This document shows, piece by piece, positions 25,871-35,604 of a stretch of 64,000 nucleotides of DNA. Numbering within the stretch: the first letter of the stretch is position 1; the number at the start of each line of letters is the position of its first letter. The stretch is from positions 93,676-157,675 of the forward strand of contig JAEWSG010000024.1 in the NCBI GenBank assembly GCA_023398495.1, read 5' to 3'. This stretch comes from Bacillota bacterium (GTDB lineage: Bacteria > Bacillota > Clostridia > Acetivibrionales > Acetivibrionaceae). Below the pieces are notes generated by a model. The model saw only the letters and a list, made by a program, of their open reading frames with translations, was not told the DNA's origin and made no database searches. Made by a program: the position numbers and the translations under genes.

Positions 25871-27793
25871 ATGAATGTTTTGTCAGCAGAGAAAATATCA
25901 AAAAGTTATAGTGAAAAGATATTATTTAATGAGGTATCTGTCAGTATCAATGACGGAGAAAAACTTGGGCTGATAGGTATCAACGGAACGGGCAAATCAA
26001 CACTTCTTAAGGTGATAGCTGGAATTGAAACCCCTGACACCGGAAGGATTATATATAGAAATGGTATAAAGATTGAATATCTTGACCAGAATCCTCAATT
26101 TGAGGATGGGACAACTGTACTTGAACAGGTTTTTAAGGGCACGTCACCTGTGATGAGGCTGCTTAGGGAATACGAAGCTGTTCTTCAAAAAGTAAACCTT
26201 AATCCGGAAGACAGCAGGTTGGAAAAGGAATTGATTACTTTAACTCAGAGAATGGACAGTATGGAGGCCTGGACACTTGAAGCAGAGGCAAAAAATATTC
26301 TCACCAAGCTTGGAATTTCAGATTTTTATGCAGATATTGGCAAGTTATCGGGTGGTCAGCGCAAAAGGGTAGCTATGGCAAGTACCTTGATAACCCCTTC
26401 TGATCTATTGATTCTTGATGAGCCCACCAACCACATAGACAATGATACCGTGGATTGGCTTGAGAAATATCTTGAAAAGCGAAAAGGTGCACTTCTTATG
26501 GTTACACATGACAGGTATTTTTTAGACAGGGTGGCAAACCGTATTATAGAAATTGATGGAGGAAAAATTTACAGCTATCAGGCAAACTATACAAAGTATC
26601 TTGAACTTAAGTCTGAAAGAGAGGAACTCGAAGAGTCATCTGAAAGAAAACGTCAGGGACTTATCCGTAACGAGCTCAAGTGGATACGAAGGGGAGCACA
26701 GGCTCGTTCTACCAAACAGAAGGCACGGATAGAAAGGTTTGAGAAACTTGTAGAGCAACAGGGTCCCACAGATAAGGAGAGCGTTGAAATACAGGTTGGC
26801 TTTTCACGCCTTGGCAGGAAGATCATTGAGATTGAGAACGTAAGTAAGAGTTTTCCGGGTAAGGACGTCATTAAAGGGTTCAGTTATACACTGTTAAGAG
26901 ACGACAGAATAGGAATCATTGGTCCTAACGGAAGTGGAAAATCAACACTTTTGAAAATTGCAGCTGGAAAGTTAAAGCCGGATTCAGGAAAAGTTACAAT
27001 TGGTGAAACGGTAAAAATCGGCTTATTTTCTCAGGAAAATGAGGATATGAACGAGGCTTTAAGAGTTATAGAATATATAAGGGAACAGGCTGAATTTCTA
27101 ACTACTACTGACGGTGTTATTAGTGCATCGCAGATGTTGGAGAGATTCCTGTTTCCGCCGAGTGTGCAGTGGACGCCTATTTCAAAGCTGTCGGGTGGAG
27201 AAAAAAGACGGTTATACCTCCTGTACATACTTATGGGAGCTCCTAATGTTTTAATGCTCGATGAGCCTACAAATGATCTGGATATTCAAACTTTAACTAT
27301 TTTGGAAAGCTATCTGGATGAATTTCCAGGTGCTGTAATTGTTGTATCCCATGACCGGTATTTTTTAGATAGAGTGGTTGATGGGATATTTGCCTTTGAA
27401 GGCAAGGGTGAGATTAATCAGTACATTGGAAATTATAGTGATTACAGCCAATGCGTAGAGCAACGTGAAATTCCGGTAGAAGTAAGTGGTTTAAAAGCTT
27501 CAAAGGATAAAGATAATGAAAAAGCAGAAAATAAAAGGGAACGTGCATTAAGGTTTTCCTATAAAGAGCAAAAGGAATATGATGAGATTGATAGTATAAT
27601 TGCAAAGCTTGAACAGGATATAAAGCAGTCAGATATTAAGATGAGTGAAGCTTCGAGTGATTTTGAACTGCTTCAGAAGCTGGTAGAGGAAAAGGAACAA
27701 CTCGAAAAAAAGCTGGACGAGGCTATTGAGCGTTGGACCTATTTGAATGAACTTGCAGAAGAGATTGAAAAAAGTAAAAAGGAGAATAAATAA
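25871..27793 (+). CDS. ABC-F family ATPase (Uup-like)
   Basis: A 640-residue protein with two ABC domains on one chain and no membrane part: GINGTGKST and GPNGSGKST (Walker A), LSGGQRKR and LSGGEKRR (signatures), LLILDEPTNH and LMLDEPTND (Walker B). The C-terminal 110 residues are a charged coiled coil (RERALRFSYKEQKEYDEIDS onwards), as in Uup. ABC-F proteins act on the ribosome or on branched DNA; some protect against antibiotics. A ribosome-related role is supported by the next gene, a DEAD-box helicase overlapping by one base (TAATG). Confidence 0.88.
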   Translation: MNVLSAEKISKSYSEKILFNEVSVSINDGEKLGLIGINGTGKSTLLKVIAGIETPDTGRIIYRNGIKIEYLDQNPQFEDGTTVLEQVFKGTSPVMRLLREYEAVLQKVNLNPEDSRLEKELITLTQRMDSMEAWTLEAEAKNILTKLGISDFYADIGKLSGGQRKRVAMASTLITPSDLLILDEPTNHIDNDTVDWLEKYLEKRKGALLMVTHDRYFLDRVANRIIEIDGGKIYSYQANYTKYLELKSEREELEESSERKRQGLIRNELKWIRRGAQARSTKQKARIERFEKLVEQQGPTDKESVEIQVGFSRLGRKIIEIENVSKSFPGKDVIKGFSYTLLRDDRIGIIGPNGSGKSTLLKIAAGKLKPDSGKVTIGETVKIGLFSQENEDMNEALRVIEYIREQAEFLTTTDGVISASQMLERFLFPPSVQWTPISKLSGGEKRRLYLLYILMGAPNVLMLDEPTNDLDIQTLTILESYLDEFPGAVIVVSHDRYFLDRVVDGIFAFEGKGEINQYIGNYSDYSQCVEQREIPVEVSGLKASKDKDNEKAENKRERALRFSYKEQKEYDEIDSIIAKLEQDIKQSDIKMSEASSDFELLQKLVEEKEQLEKKLDEAIERWTYLNELAEEIEKSKKENK

Positions 27794-28944
27794 TGGCTGA
27801 ATCGTTTGAATCTATGGGGTTAATTCCTACACTTACGGATGCACTTAAAAAGGAAAATATTACCGTACCTACTGATATACAACAGAGGGTTATTCCGGAA
27901 GCTATAAAAAACAAGGACGTTATTGCACAATCAGGAACCGGTACCGGAAAAACACTCGCATACCTGTTGCCTTTGTTTGGGAAGCTCAATGCTGAGCTTA
28001 AGGAAATGCAGGCCATCATACTTTGCCCGACCCATGAACTTGCAGTTCAGATCATCAGGCAGATTGAGCGTTTGTCCCAAAACTCTGAAATTAAACTAAG
28101 GGGAACTACCATCATCGGTAATGTCAATATAGACCGGCAAATTGAAAAACTCAAGGAGAAGCCGCACATTATTGTAGGTACTCCCGGAAGAATATTGGAA
28201 CTTATAAAAAAACGTAAAATATCCGCTCATACCATTAAAACAATTGTGATCGATGAGGCTGACAGATTAGTGGATGAGAATAACGTAGATAATGTGAAAG
28301 CGGTTATAAAAAGTACGCTTAAGGAGCGTCAGATTATAGCGTGTTCAGCTACCGTTCCCAAACCAGTGGAAACTACCATTTTAGCACAGATGAAGGATGC
28401 TGAAGTCATTCGTATAGAGGAAAAGCTTTCTGTACCTGATACAATTTCACACATGTATTTTTTGGCTGAAAAGAGAGACAAGATTGAGGTTTTGAGAAAG
28501 CTGGCAAGAATCTTAGAACCTCAGAAGGCAATAGTATTTGTAAACAATCAGGGCAATGAAATAGAGATTTTTACCTCAAAACTTAAGTATCACGGTTTAA
28601 GTGCAGAGGGTATTCACGGTACTACCCGGAAACTCGAAAGAAAAAAAGCCATGGAGGCTTTTAAAGCAGGAAAGATTCAGCTTCTTATTGCTTCGGATAT
28701 TGCTGCTAGAGGACTTCATATTGAAGGTGTTACACATATATTCAATATAGACATTCCCGAGGATGTAAAGGCTTATGTCCATAGGGTAGGCAGGAGCGGC
28801 AGAAATGGTAATACAGGAACCGCAATATCGGTTGTTACGCATAGGGAACTTGAATTCATTAAGAAGTATGAGAAAGATTTAAATATATGTATTGAACCAA
28901 AGAGCATGTATAAAGGTGTAATTGTAGAGGTCAAAAAGCACTAG
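27793..28944 (+). CDS. DEAD-box RNA helicase (short, CshB-like)
   Basis: A 383-residue minimal helicase with motifs SGTGTGKT (I), PTHELA (Ia), GTPGRILE (Ib), DEADRL (II), SAT (III), AARGLHI (V) and HRVGRSGR (VI). It lacks the DbpA RNA-binding tail of the other helicase in this window. It overlaps the ABC-F gene by one base, so the two are translationally coupled and may act together in ribosome assembly or mRNA handling. A terminator follows at 29028-29076. Confidence 0.88.
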   Translation: MAESFESMGLIPTLTDALKKENITVPTDIQQRVIPEAIKNKDVIAQSGTGTGKTLAYLLPLFGKLNAELKEMQAIILCPTHELAVQIIRQIERLSQNSEIKLRGTTIIGNVNIDRQIEKLKEKPHIIVGTPGRILELIKKRKISAHTIKTIVIDEADRLVDENNVDNVKAVIKSTLKERQIIACSATVPKPVETTILAQMKDAEVIRIEEKLSVPDTISHMYFLAEKRDKIEVLRKLARILEPQKAIVFVNNQGNEIEIFTSKLKYHGLSAEGIHGTTRKLERKKAMEAFKAGKIQLLIASDIAARGLHIEGVTHIFNIDIPEDVKAYVHRVGRSGRNGNTGTAISVVTHRELEFIKKYEKDLNICIEPKSMYKGVIVEVKKH

Positions 28945-29002
28945 GGCTGATTAACAAAATTAAATACACCCATGTGAGAATAGGATGTTATTTTTTGGTT
29001 AT
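28941..29002. repeat. Composite of two dispersed repeat motifs after the helicase gene
   Basis: CTAGGGCTGATTAACAAAA (from 28941) recurs with one change at 25723, upstream of the ABC-F gene. AAAATTAAATACACCCA (from about 28957) recurs at about 23776. TGAGAATAGGATGTT (from 28975) continues to 29002 and matches 9732-9759. Three short repeats meeting at one site suggest the edge or scar of a mobile element. Confidence 0.5.
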
Positions 29003-29302
29003 ATCTATGCAAATATGTGGAAATGAGCCGCAGGCAATGGTTATGGACACCGCTGTCTGCGGTATTTTCTTTTTTTATCCATGATGAATATAACCTTGGT
29101 GAAAACAAAAAAACGGCTTTTTGACTTATTTTGAGGTCTGGAAATGTCGATATATAAAAGAAGCTCCACGTTATGACTTTTTTATACAAAATATATTTAC
29201 TATAGTTTAATGTAATTGTAAATATAAAAAATATTTGATAAAATTATCAACAGAACATCCTGTTGTTCGACTTGGTGTAGATCTGGTATAAGGAGGAGGA
29301 AT
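29003..29302 (+). other. 300-bp intergenic region before the c-di-GMP regulator
   Basis: It holds the helicase terminator and then AT-rich sequence. TAAGGAGGAGG directly before 29303 is the ribosome site of the next gene. No other gene is seen. Confidence 0.55.
29028..29076 (+). terminator. Terminator of the ABC-F/helicase operon
   Basis: The stem CCGCAGGCA (29028-29036) with TGTCTGCGG (29054-29062) has nine pairs including one G-U. It is followed by TATTTTCTTTTTTT. Confidence 0.8.
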
Positions 29303-31801
29303 ATGTCTTTAAAAATACTGGTGGTTGACGATTCTGGAACAGATCGAAAAATAATTAAGAGCATGCTTGTTGGACACAATGTTTTGCTTGCTGGTGATGG
29401 AATTGAAGCTCTGCGTACAATTGAAGACAATCCTGATGTTGATATACTGCTACTTGATCTAGATATGCCCAATAGGGATGGCATCCAGGTTCTTGAATTA
29501 CTTAGGTCAGACAAACGTTACAAAAAGTTGCGTATCATCATCCTTACCAATTACGGCGAACTGGAGAACGAAATCAAAGGTCTCCAACTTGGTGCTGTGG
29601 ACTATATCAGGAAACCGATCCATATGGAATCATTGAAAGCAAGAATTGAAATTCATGTGGAGCTGCTTAAAGTTCAACAGATACTTGAAGAAAGACGGCT
29701 TGAGAACAAGTTAACTTTTGATACTATACTCCAAGAGGCACCTATTGGTATAGCTATTTCACAAAGTGATGAACCTTATTCTTACGGTAGTTATTTTGTT
29801 AGTATGAACCCTGCCTTTGAGCAGATAACCGGAAGAACCAAAGAGGAACTTAATAATATAGGGTGGGCACAAATTACATATCCTGCAGATATAGAAGCGG
29901 ATTTAAATAGTTTTGTAAAGCTGAAAAATGGAGAGGCAAAAAGTTATTCAATTGAAAAACGCTTGATTAAACCGGATGGCTCGCTTGTTTGGGTAGATGT
30001 TGTTGTGGCGAATTTATCCATGGCATGTCAGGGTGAATATGGATATATATGCCTTGTTCTAGATACTACAAAGAGAAAAGAAACTGAACAGGCTCTGGCT
30101 GAAAGTGAACGTAGTAAATCAGTACTCCTCTCAAACCTTCAAGGCATGGCATATAGGTGTAATTATGATCGTGACTGGACAATGCAATTTGTTTCGTCCG
30201 GTTGTTTTGAATTAACCGGCTATATGCCAGAAAATCTATTATATAACAGGGACCTATGCTTCAATGATCTTATTACACCAGAATATCGAGAACTGCTGTG
30301 GAAAGAGTGGGAACGAATTCTTTCCAAGAGGTTACCCTTTAAATATGAATATGAAATGACAACGGCAAAGGGTATACGTAAATGGGTGGTTGAAATTGGG
30401 CGTGGAATTTATAACGATCAGGGCAAGGTGGAAGCACTTGAAGGTATTATTATTGATATTTCAGACCGCAAAGTAATGGAAAATATATTAAGATATAATA
30501 ACGAACATGATGAATGGACAGGTCTATACAATCGTCGGTTTTTGGAAACTATATTATCAAATGATATAAAACTACAATCGACAGAAAAAAGAGCTCTTAT
30601 AAGCATCAACCTTAGTGCACTGCATTCGTTAACCATTACATATGGGTTTCAATACAGTCAGAATTTAATAAAAAGAGTTGCCATTGATTTGGAGCCACAC
30701 TGTAGCGATCGATGCTTGCTATTTAATACTTATGAATATAGTTTCGTTTTTTATGTAAAGTCATACAAGGATAAAAATGAATTATCAGATTTTTGTGAAG
30801 GCGTTTCAAGTACTTTAAATTCATTGCTTGCTGTTGAAAGAATCAATGCGGGTATTGGCGTCCTTGAAATAGACGAAGAGAATAAATATGATGTTGATCA
30901 TTTACTTAAGAATCTTTTGATAACTTCAGAAGAAGCAATTCATCTCGGAGACGAAGAAAGTTACATATGTTTTTATGACAAAAAACTGGAAGAGCGGATA
31001 CTCCGCAGAGAAATATTACAACGAGAGTTATCCCAGATTTCCGCTGGTGAAAAAGTAGGCCGACTGTTCTTGCAGTATCAGCCAATACTGGATCTACATA
31101 AGAATCGCATTTGCGGGTTTGAAGCCCTGGCAAGATACAATAGTGAAGAACTTGGTATGGTTCCTCCGCTCGAATTTATTCCGATCGCCGAGGAAACAAA
31201 GCACATAATCTCTATCGGAAATAATATCATTTATAAAGCGTGCGAATTTGTAAATAAACTGAAATGTCTTGGATATGATAAAATAAATGTAGCAATAAAT
31301 ATTTCAGCCATCCAACTGCTGAATAAAGGTTTCGTCGAGTATCTGACAGATGCGATCACAAAGATGAAGGTAGATCCGGAACTAATAATTCTTGAGCTTA
31401 CAGAATCGGTTTTCTCATCAAAGTTTGATGAAATTAACAAAATCCTTGGTAGACTTAGTGATTACGGGATTAAGTGTTGCATTGACGACTTTGGTACCGG
31501 TTACTCTTCGCTCTCAAGAGAACGTGAACTTAATGTCAACTGCTTGAAAATTGATAAGGCATTTATTGATAAGCTCTTATTTCTGAAGAATGAAGAAACA
31601 ATAACCGGAGACATCATCTCGTTGGCACATAGGCTCGGGCACTGTGTTGTGGCAGAAGGTGTAGAACAGGAAAAGCAGTTAGAGTATTTAAAAGCTCATG
31701 GCTGCGATAAAATTCAGGGATATCTGATTAGTAAACCTCTTTCTGAGGAAATGGCTATCAAATTTCTCGAGAATCAAATCGGAAAAGGAAGCTTTCAGTA
31801 G
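29303..31801 (+). CDS. Response regulator with PAS, degenerate GGDEF and active-type EAL domains
   Basis: An 832-residue signalling protein. Residues 1-120 are a receiver domain (acid pocket VVDDSG; phospho-acceptor Asp52 in LLDLDMP; Lys in IRKPIHME). Two PAS domains follow (about 140-265 and 270-395). The GGDEF-like domain (about 400-560) has lost its GGDEF loop (FNTYEYSFVFY) and should not make c-di-GMP. The C-terminal EAL domain (about 575-825) keeps FEALAR, NISAIQL, ELTES, IDDFGTGYSS, LKIDKAF and VAEGVE, so it should cleave c-di-GMP to pGpG. A cognate kinase is not nearby. Confidence 0.88.
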   Translation: MSLKILVVDDSGTDRKIIKSMLVGHNVLLAGDGIEALRTIEDNPDVDILLLDLDMPNRDGIQVLELLRSDKRYKKLRIIILTNYGELENEIKGLQLGAVDYIRKPIHMESLKARIEIHVELLKVQQILEERRLENKLTFDTILQEAPIGIAISQSDEPYSYGSYFVSMNPAFEQITGRTKEELNNIGWAQITYPADIEADLNSFVKLKNGEAKSYSIEKRLIKPDGSLVWVDVVVANLSMACQGEYGYICLVLDTTKRKETEQALAESERSKSVLLSNLQGMAYRCNYDRDWTMQFVSSGCFELTGYMPENLLYNRDLCFNDLITPEYRELLWKEWERILSKRLPFKYEYEMTTAKGIRKWVVEIGRGIYNDQGKVEALEGIIIDISDRKVMENILRYNNEHDEWTGLYNRRFLETILSNDIKLQSTEKRALISINLSALHSLTITYGFQYSQNLIKRVAIDLEPHCSDRCLLFNTYEYSFVFYVKSYKDKNELSDFCEGVSSTLNSLLAVERINAGIGVLEIDEENKYDVDHLLKNLLITSEEAIHLGDEESYICFYDKKLEERILRREILQRELSQISAGEKVGRLFLQYQPILDLHKNRICGFEALARYNSEELGMVPPLEFIPIAEETKHIISIGNNIIYKACEFVNKLKCLGYDKINVAINISAIQLLNKGFVEYLTDAITKMKVDPELIILELTESVFSSKFDEINKILGRLSDYGIKCCIDDFGTGYSSLSRERELNVNCLKIDKAFIDKLLFLKNEETITGDIISLAHRLGHCVVAEGVEQEKQLEYLKAHGCDKIQGYLISKPLSEEMAIKFLENQIGKGSFQ

Positions 31802-32027
31802 GCCATTTAAATAAATCTTAATTTATAATTAATCAAAGAAAATGCCCATGAATTTGCCGTGTGAAAAATTTGGTTAAGTCTTGCGTAATCGGTAATGTTG
31901 TGGTATGATTATAGAGTTGGTCACTATATATTACAGGATTGTTTTTCTTGAATACAACTCTCTTTAATTTTTTTGAGTGAGAAGTAAAGAATTATATAAT
32001 CCAAATAAATTAAGGAGGTATATAGAT

Positions 32028-32231
32028 ATGGCAGATAAGGTTTTAGCATGTAAGGATTGTGGAGCAGAATTCGTATTTAATGAAAGTGAACAAGCTTTCT
32101 ACAAAGAAAAGGGTTTCGATAATGAACCACAAAGATGTCCTGATTGCAGAAGAGCAAGGAAGCAACAGAGGAGCAATAATAATAACAGAGGCGGCGGAAG
32201 AGGCGGCTTTGGTGGCGGTAATAGGTGGTAA
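32028..32231 (+). CDS. Small zinc-ribbon protein with RGG-rich tail
   Basis: A 67-residue protein. CKDCGAEFVFNESEQAFY and RCPDCRRAR supply two CxxC knuckles for one zinc. The tail (NNNNRGGGRGGFGGGNRW) resembles RGG/GG-rich RNA-binding tails. It belongs to the small 'zinc-ribbon domain containing' proteins common in clostridia. Binding to nucleic acid is inferred from the tail and basic charge. AAGGAGG lies ten bases ahead of ATG 32028. The unit is monocistronic with a clear terminator. Confidence 0.8.
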   Translation: MADKVLACKDCGAEFVFNESEQAFYKEKGFDNEPQRCPDCRRARKQQRSNNNNRGGGRGGFGGGNRW

Positions 32232-32235
32232 TCTG

Positions 32236-32262
32236 AAGGAGAGCATATAGCTCTCCTTTTTT
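32236..32262 (+). terminator. Intrinsic terminator of the zinc-ribbon gene
   Basis: A perfect 9-bp stem, AAGGAGAGC (32236-32244) with GCTCTCCTT (32250-32258), has a 5-nt loop and is followed by a T-tract. Confidence 0.9.
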
Positions 32263-32467
32263 GATATTAAGGAAATTATGAGGTCTTATTTTCATTTCTT
32301 GAACTGTAAATATTTCTGATGAGGTTGATTTTTATAATTCGAATAAAATAAAAATGGTACTTTTTATATATGCAATTATGTTGTATAATAAACTCATAGT
32401 ATATAGAAAGAGATAATATCTCAACAGTTGTATGAAATTGTTGTATGTTGTTTAGGGGAGAAATTGT

Positions 32468-33046
32468 ATGTCAAAAGTAAAGAAAATCTATGTCGACACT
32501 AATGAGAAAATGTGCCAGTACAGGCTAAATCAGGAAGCTGTTAATCTCATCCAAGGAATCAATAAGCAATACAAAAGAATAGCAATTGTTTGTATAGGGA
32601 CTGATCGGTCTACAGGAGACAGCTTTGGGCCTTTGGTCGGTTTTATGCTATCGAGGTATAAAATATACGATTTTGATGTGTATGGTACTATTGAAGAGCC
32701 TGTACATGCTATGAACCTTACTGAAACAATGGACAAAATTGATAAGGAGAATACTCTCGTAATTGCTGTTGATGCTTCGGTTGGAAAGGTTGAACATATT
32801 GGGCATATAGGGTTGTGCGAAGGATCAATAAAGCCCGGAAGCGGAGTGGGTAAGGATTTACCTGCGGTTGGAGATGTGTCGTTTTCAGGTGTTGTGACAC
32901 TAGGAGGTATAATGCCGCATATAATGCTTCAGAATACAAGTCTTGGATTGGTATATAAAATGGCTGAGATAACAGCTAATTCAATTAAACATGTTCTTTA
33001 TAAGCAGCAGAAGTGCAAAAAAGAAAATATATTTGCTACAGCATAA
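32468..33046 (+). CDS. yyaC: Spore protease YyaC family
   Basis: A 192-residue protein of the YyaC family, which is related to the hydrogenase protease fold (compare 9144). Marks are IVCIGTDRSTGDSFGPLVGF, TIEEPVHAMNL, VIAVDASVGK and the glycine-rich KPGSGVGKDLPAVGDVS. In Bacillus the gene is expressed in the forespore. It is one of the clearest signs that this organism forms spores. AGGGGAG precedes the start. The neighbouring large membrane protein gene runs towards it. Confidence 0.88.
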   Translation: MSKVKKIYVDTNEKMCQYRLNQEAVNLIQGINKQYKRIAIVCIGTDRSTGDSFGPLVGFMLSRYKIYDFDVYGTIEEPVHAMNLTETMDKIDKENTLVIAVDASVGKVEHIGHIGLCEGSIKPGSGVGKDLPAVGDVSFSGVVTLGGIMPHIMLQNTSLGLVYKMAEITANSIKHVLYKQQKCKKENIFATA

Positions 33047-33125
33047 ATATTCTTTTTATAGAGTTGATAGTGTTGATATTCCAGGAAGCTAAATTCACAA
33101 ACAGTGTTTTATGCTTAAAAGTTTT

Positions 33126-35348
33126 TTACTCAACTTTTGGTGCTGTTGGAGGATATTGCTTTAGAAGTTGCGGATAAAGGGCGTGGAATTCTTCAGCTAA
33201 ACTCTGTGCTTCTTCCTGTGATACATTTCTCATGCGCTTATAAATGTAAATAGAACTTCCGTTTTCTAATTTGAAGGAGTAGTCAAGTTTTTTGAAGGCC
33301 TTGCCAAAGCCGATACCTTTTAAAATATTGTTTGTAGGAAGTACAACCACCATTTGATCCTTGGGTTTCAGGTGATATTGCGGAGGATCTCCCAATACAA
33401 TGTAATCACATCCGAACAGCCAGAATGGGGTTGCCGAACGTTGATCAACAGTTGAAGTACATATAAGATATGGGCGGCGTTTCCAATTTTCTTCCGGTAC
33501 ACCTAATGACATTTCAAGGTTTGTAAGAACTTCTATGTTCAGAGTAAAGGATGAGGCCAGTACCCCGATTTTTTTACTGCCATTCTGTGATAATTGATCT
33601 AAGGAACTGAGTAAATTTTGTAGTTCTTTTATATCACTACGTTTGGCAGGGATAATTTTTTGTGTTGCAAAAACACCCTTATTAAATACTGCTTTCAAAA
33701 AAGTGTTTTTGAGGCTGAAGGTATCAAAAAAGGACAACGTAGAATTTAGAACTCCCATTATAACTATTAGGGAAATAAGGCTTAATGCAATAGCCTGCTT
33801 TTTAATCATAGAAACGCATCCTGTTAAAAATGCTAAAAGTATCATAATTCCGGGAACATACATGAGGTAATGTTGAGCACCATGGGTCTGAACTCTTGTA
33901 AACATTGTAAAGCAGATAATTACCTGAGAGGCAAAGAAGATTACCTTGGCTCGTGCATTTTTTACAGTTATAGAAGCTGCAACGGACAAAAGAGATAATA
34001 TCGGTACAATAATTCCAAAATACCTCTGTATCTGAGAAAAATCCTTAGAAACCCCAAAGTCATATGCCGAGTACATGGTTGAATAGTTTGAAAGAAGAAG
34101 CTTATTAACAACAAGAGGTTGAAATATGAGAGTTAATATGCCTCCAAAGGTTATTGGAATAATCAATATAGTACTTAAAAGCTCAACCAATTTTCTGATA
34201 TTTCGATTTTCGCGACATAACATGCATTTAATAATTGTATGTATAATTGTGCATACTATAAAGGATATTATCCAGAACATATACCATCTGCGGAATAAAT
34301 AAAGAAGTGCCAGTAATAAACCTGTTACAAAACTTTTTTGCAAGGGTTTATTGCTCTCTTTGAAGTATGATAGAATAACCAGACTTATAATTATCAGTCC
34401 GCCAGCGTCAACAAATCCCGCAAAAGTAATGAACAGCATAATGGGGAAAAACAAAAACGAAATATAGTATATTAAATCTTTATTTACTTTGGTATTGAGT
34501 TCTGATAATAATTCAAGTATTACTTTTCTAAGAAACCATAAACTGGGAACATAGTAAACATTCAATATTGACAATATATATATCAATCTGCTCTTTCCTA
34601 AGAAGTTCATTAATATGGATATTGGAACAACAGGAATATAATTATAATCACTTGTCAGTATTGAATTATATACGCTACTTAAAAAACCCCGAACATTAGT
34701 AAAAAGCATGTCCGACAACTGTTGACTGATTACCCAATAGCCAACATTATCCCAATAGTAAACGGTCTTGGTAGAAGTGACGTAATAAACAGCCAATATA
34801 TTAGAAACTGCAACAATAAAAAGAAATAAAAGTACATTTTTAACAGAAGGCCTTTTGTATTCAAATATACTTACTATAGATACACAACTTGAGATGGCTA
34901 CAATACACAATAAAGCTAAGAAAAAGCCTGAGCCAAGGTAAACAAAATAACGTATTAATGAACTCGATATGATGTTTGTTGTGGCACCTTTGCCGGTAAC
35001 TGTCAGAAAACTATGCAAAAAATAGCTGCTCAAGAAAGACAGGATTATTAAACCTGTATAAAAAAGGTTTATATGTTTTAATTCTGAAACTGTATTTTTA
35101 GGTTTTAGCATTCCTGTTATTAACTTTTCTGCAAAATTACTTGAATGTGCAAGATATGAACCGCATAGCAGCAAAACAAACATTACAGGTATAAGATAAA
35201 TTAAATCTATATCGATTGACTTCCAGTCTACTAATAACATTTTAATTCTATATGCTCCAAAAAGACTTGCAAAAACAGTGAATAGAAGATAATACAGTGT
35301 TTTAATAGACCATAACCTGGCAGGTGCTTTTTTTAATTGTCCATTCAT
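33126..35348 (-). CDS. Polytopic membrane protein, possible lipid-linked glycosyltransferase
   Basis: A 740-residue protein with about 13-14 hydrophobic helices up to residue about 540, then a soluble C-terminal domain of about 180 residues. This layout matches GT-C mannosyl-/arabinosyltransferases (ArnT/PMT type), but the diagnostic acidic DD/DE loop is not obvious, so the call is tentative. The only start in frame is ATG 35348. Its AAAGGAG (35377-35383) is 28 nt away, with a hairpin in between that could bring it close. It converges on yyaC. Confidence 0.5.
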   Translation of the reverse strand: MNGQLKKAPARLWSIKTLYYLLFTVFASLFGAYRIKMLLVDWKSIDIDLIYLIPVMFVLLLCGSYLAHSSNFAEKLITGMLKPKNTVSELKHINLFYTGLIILSFLSSYFLHSFLTVTGKGATTNIISSSLIRYFVYLGSGFFLALLCIVAISSCVSIVSIFEYKRPSVKNVLLFLFIVAVSNILAVYYVTSTKTVYYWDNVGYWVISQQLSDMLFTNVRGFLSSVYNSILTSDYNYIPVVPISILMNFLGKSRLIYILSILNVYYVPSLWFLRKVILELLSELNTKVNKDLIYYISFLFFPIMLFITFAGFVDAGGLIIISLVILSYFKESNKPLQKSFVTGLLLALLYLFRRWYMFWIISFIVCTIIHTIIKCMLCRENRNIRKLVELLSTILIIPITFGGILTLIFQPLVVNKLLLSNYSTMYSAYDFGVSKDFSQIQRYFGIIVPILSLLSVAASITVKNARAKVIFFASQVIICFTMFTRVQTHGAQHYLMYVPGIMILLAFLTGCVSMIKKQAIALSLISLIVIMGVLNSTLSFFDTFSLKNTFLKAVFNKGVFATQKIIPAKRSDIKELQNLLSSLDQLSQNGSKKIGVLASSFTLNIEVLTNLEMSLGVPEENWKRRPYLICTSTVDQRSATPFWLFGCDYIVLGDPPQYHLKPKDQMVVVLPTNNILKGIGFGKAFKKLDYSFKLENGSSIYIYKRMRNVSQEEAQSLAEEFHALYPQLLKQYPPTAPKVE

Positions 35349-35357
35349 AAATTTTAA

Positions 35358-35383
35358 CGGTTATATAAACCGATATCTCCTTT
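35358..35383 (-). promoter_or_regulatory. Hairpin between Shine-Dalgarno site and start codon
   Basis: The minus strand reads AAAGGAG (35383-35377), then CGGTTTATATAACCG (35372-35358, a 5-bp stem with 5-nt loop), then 9 nt to the ATG. Looping out the hairpin shortens the 28-nt gap to about 13 nt. Confidence 0.5.
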
Positions 35384-35604
35384 CAAAATTAACATTAAAA
35401 CCTAAAAACAGTTATACCACATTATAGATTTACAGACAAGCCTAATAGTTCAAAAAGTAATTAAGGCATGTGGATAACTAAGGCTAAAGCTATAACACCT
35501 TACGGTTGTATGATTCATATGTGTTGATTTTATTGTTATAAATTTTATATAATGATTTAAAGATAGTGAGAATAAGACATAGTTCATAGAAAGAGGGAAT
35601 AACT

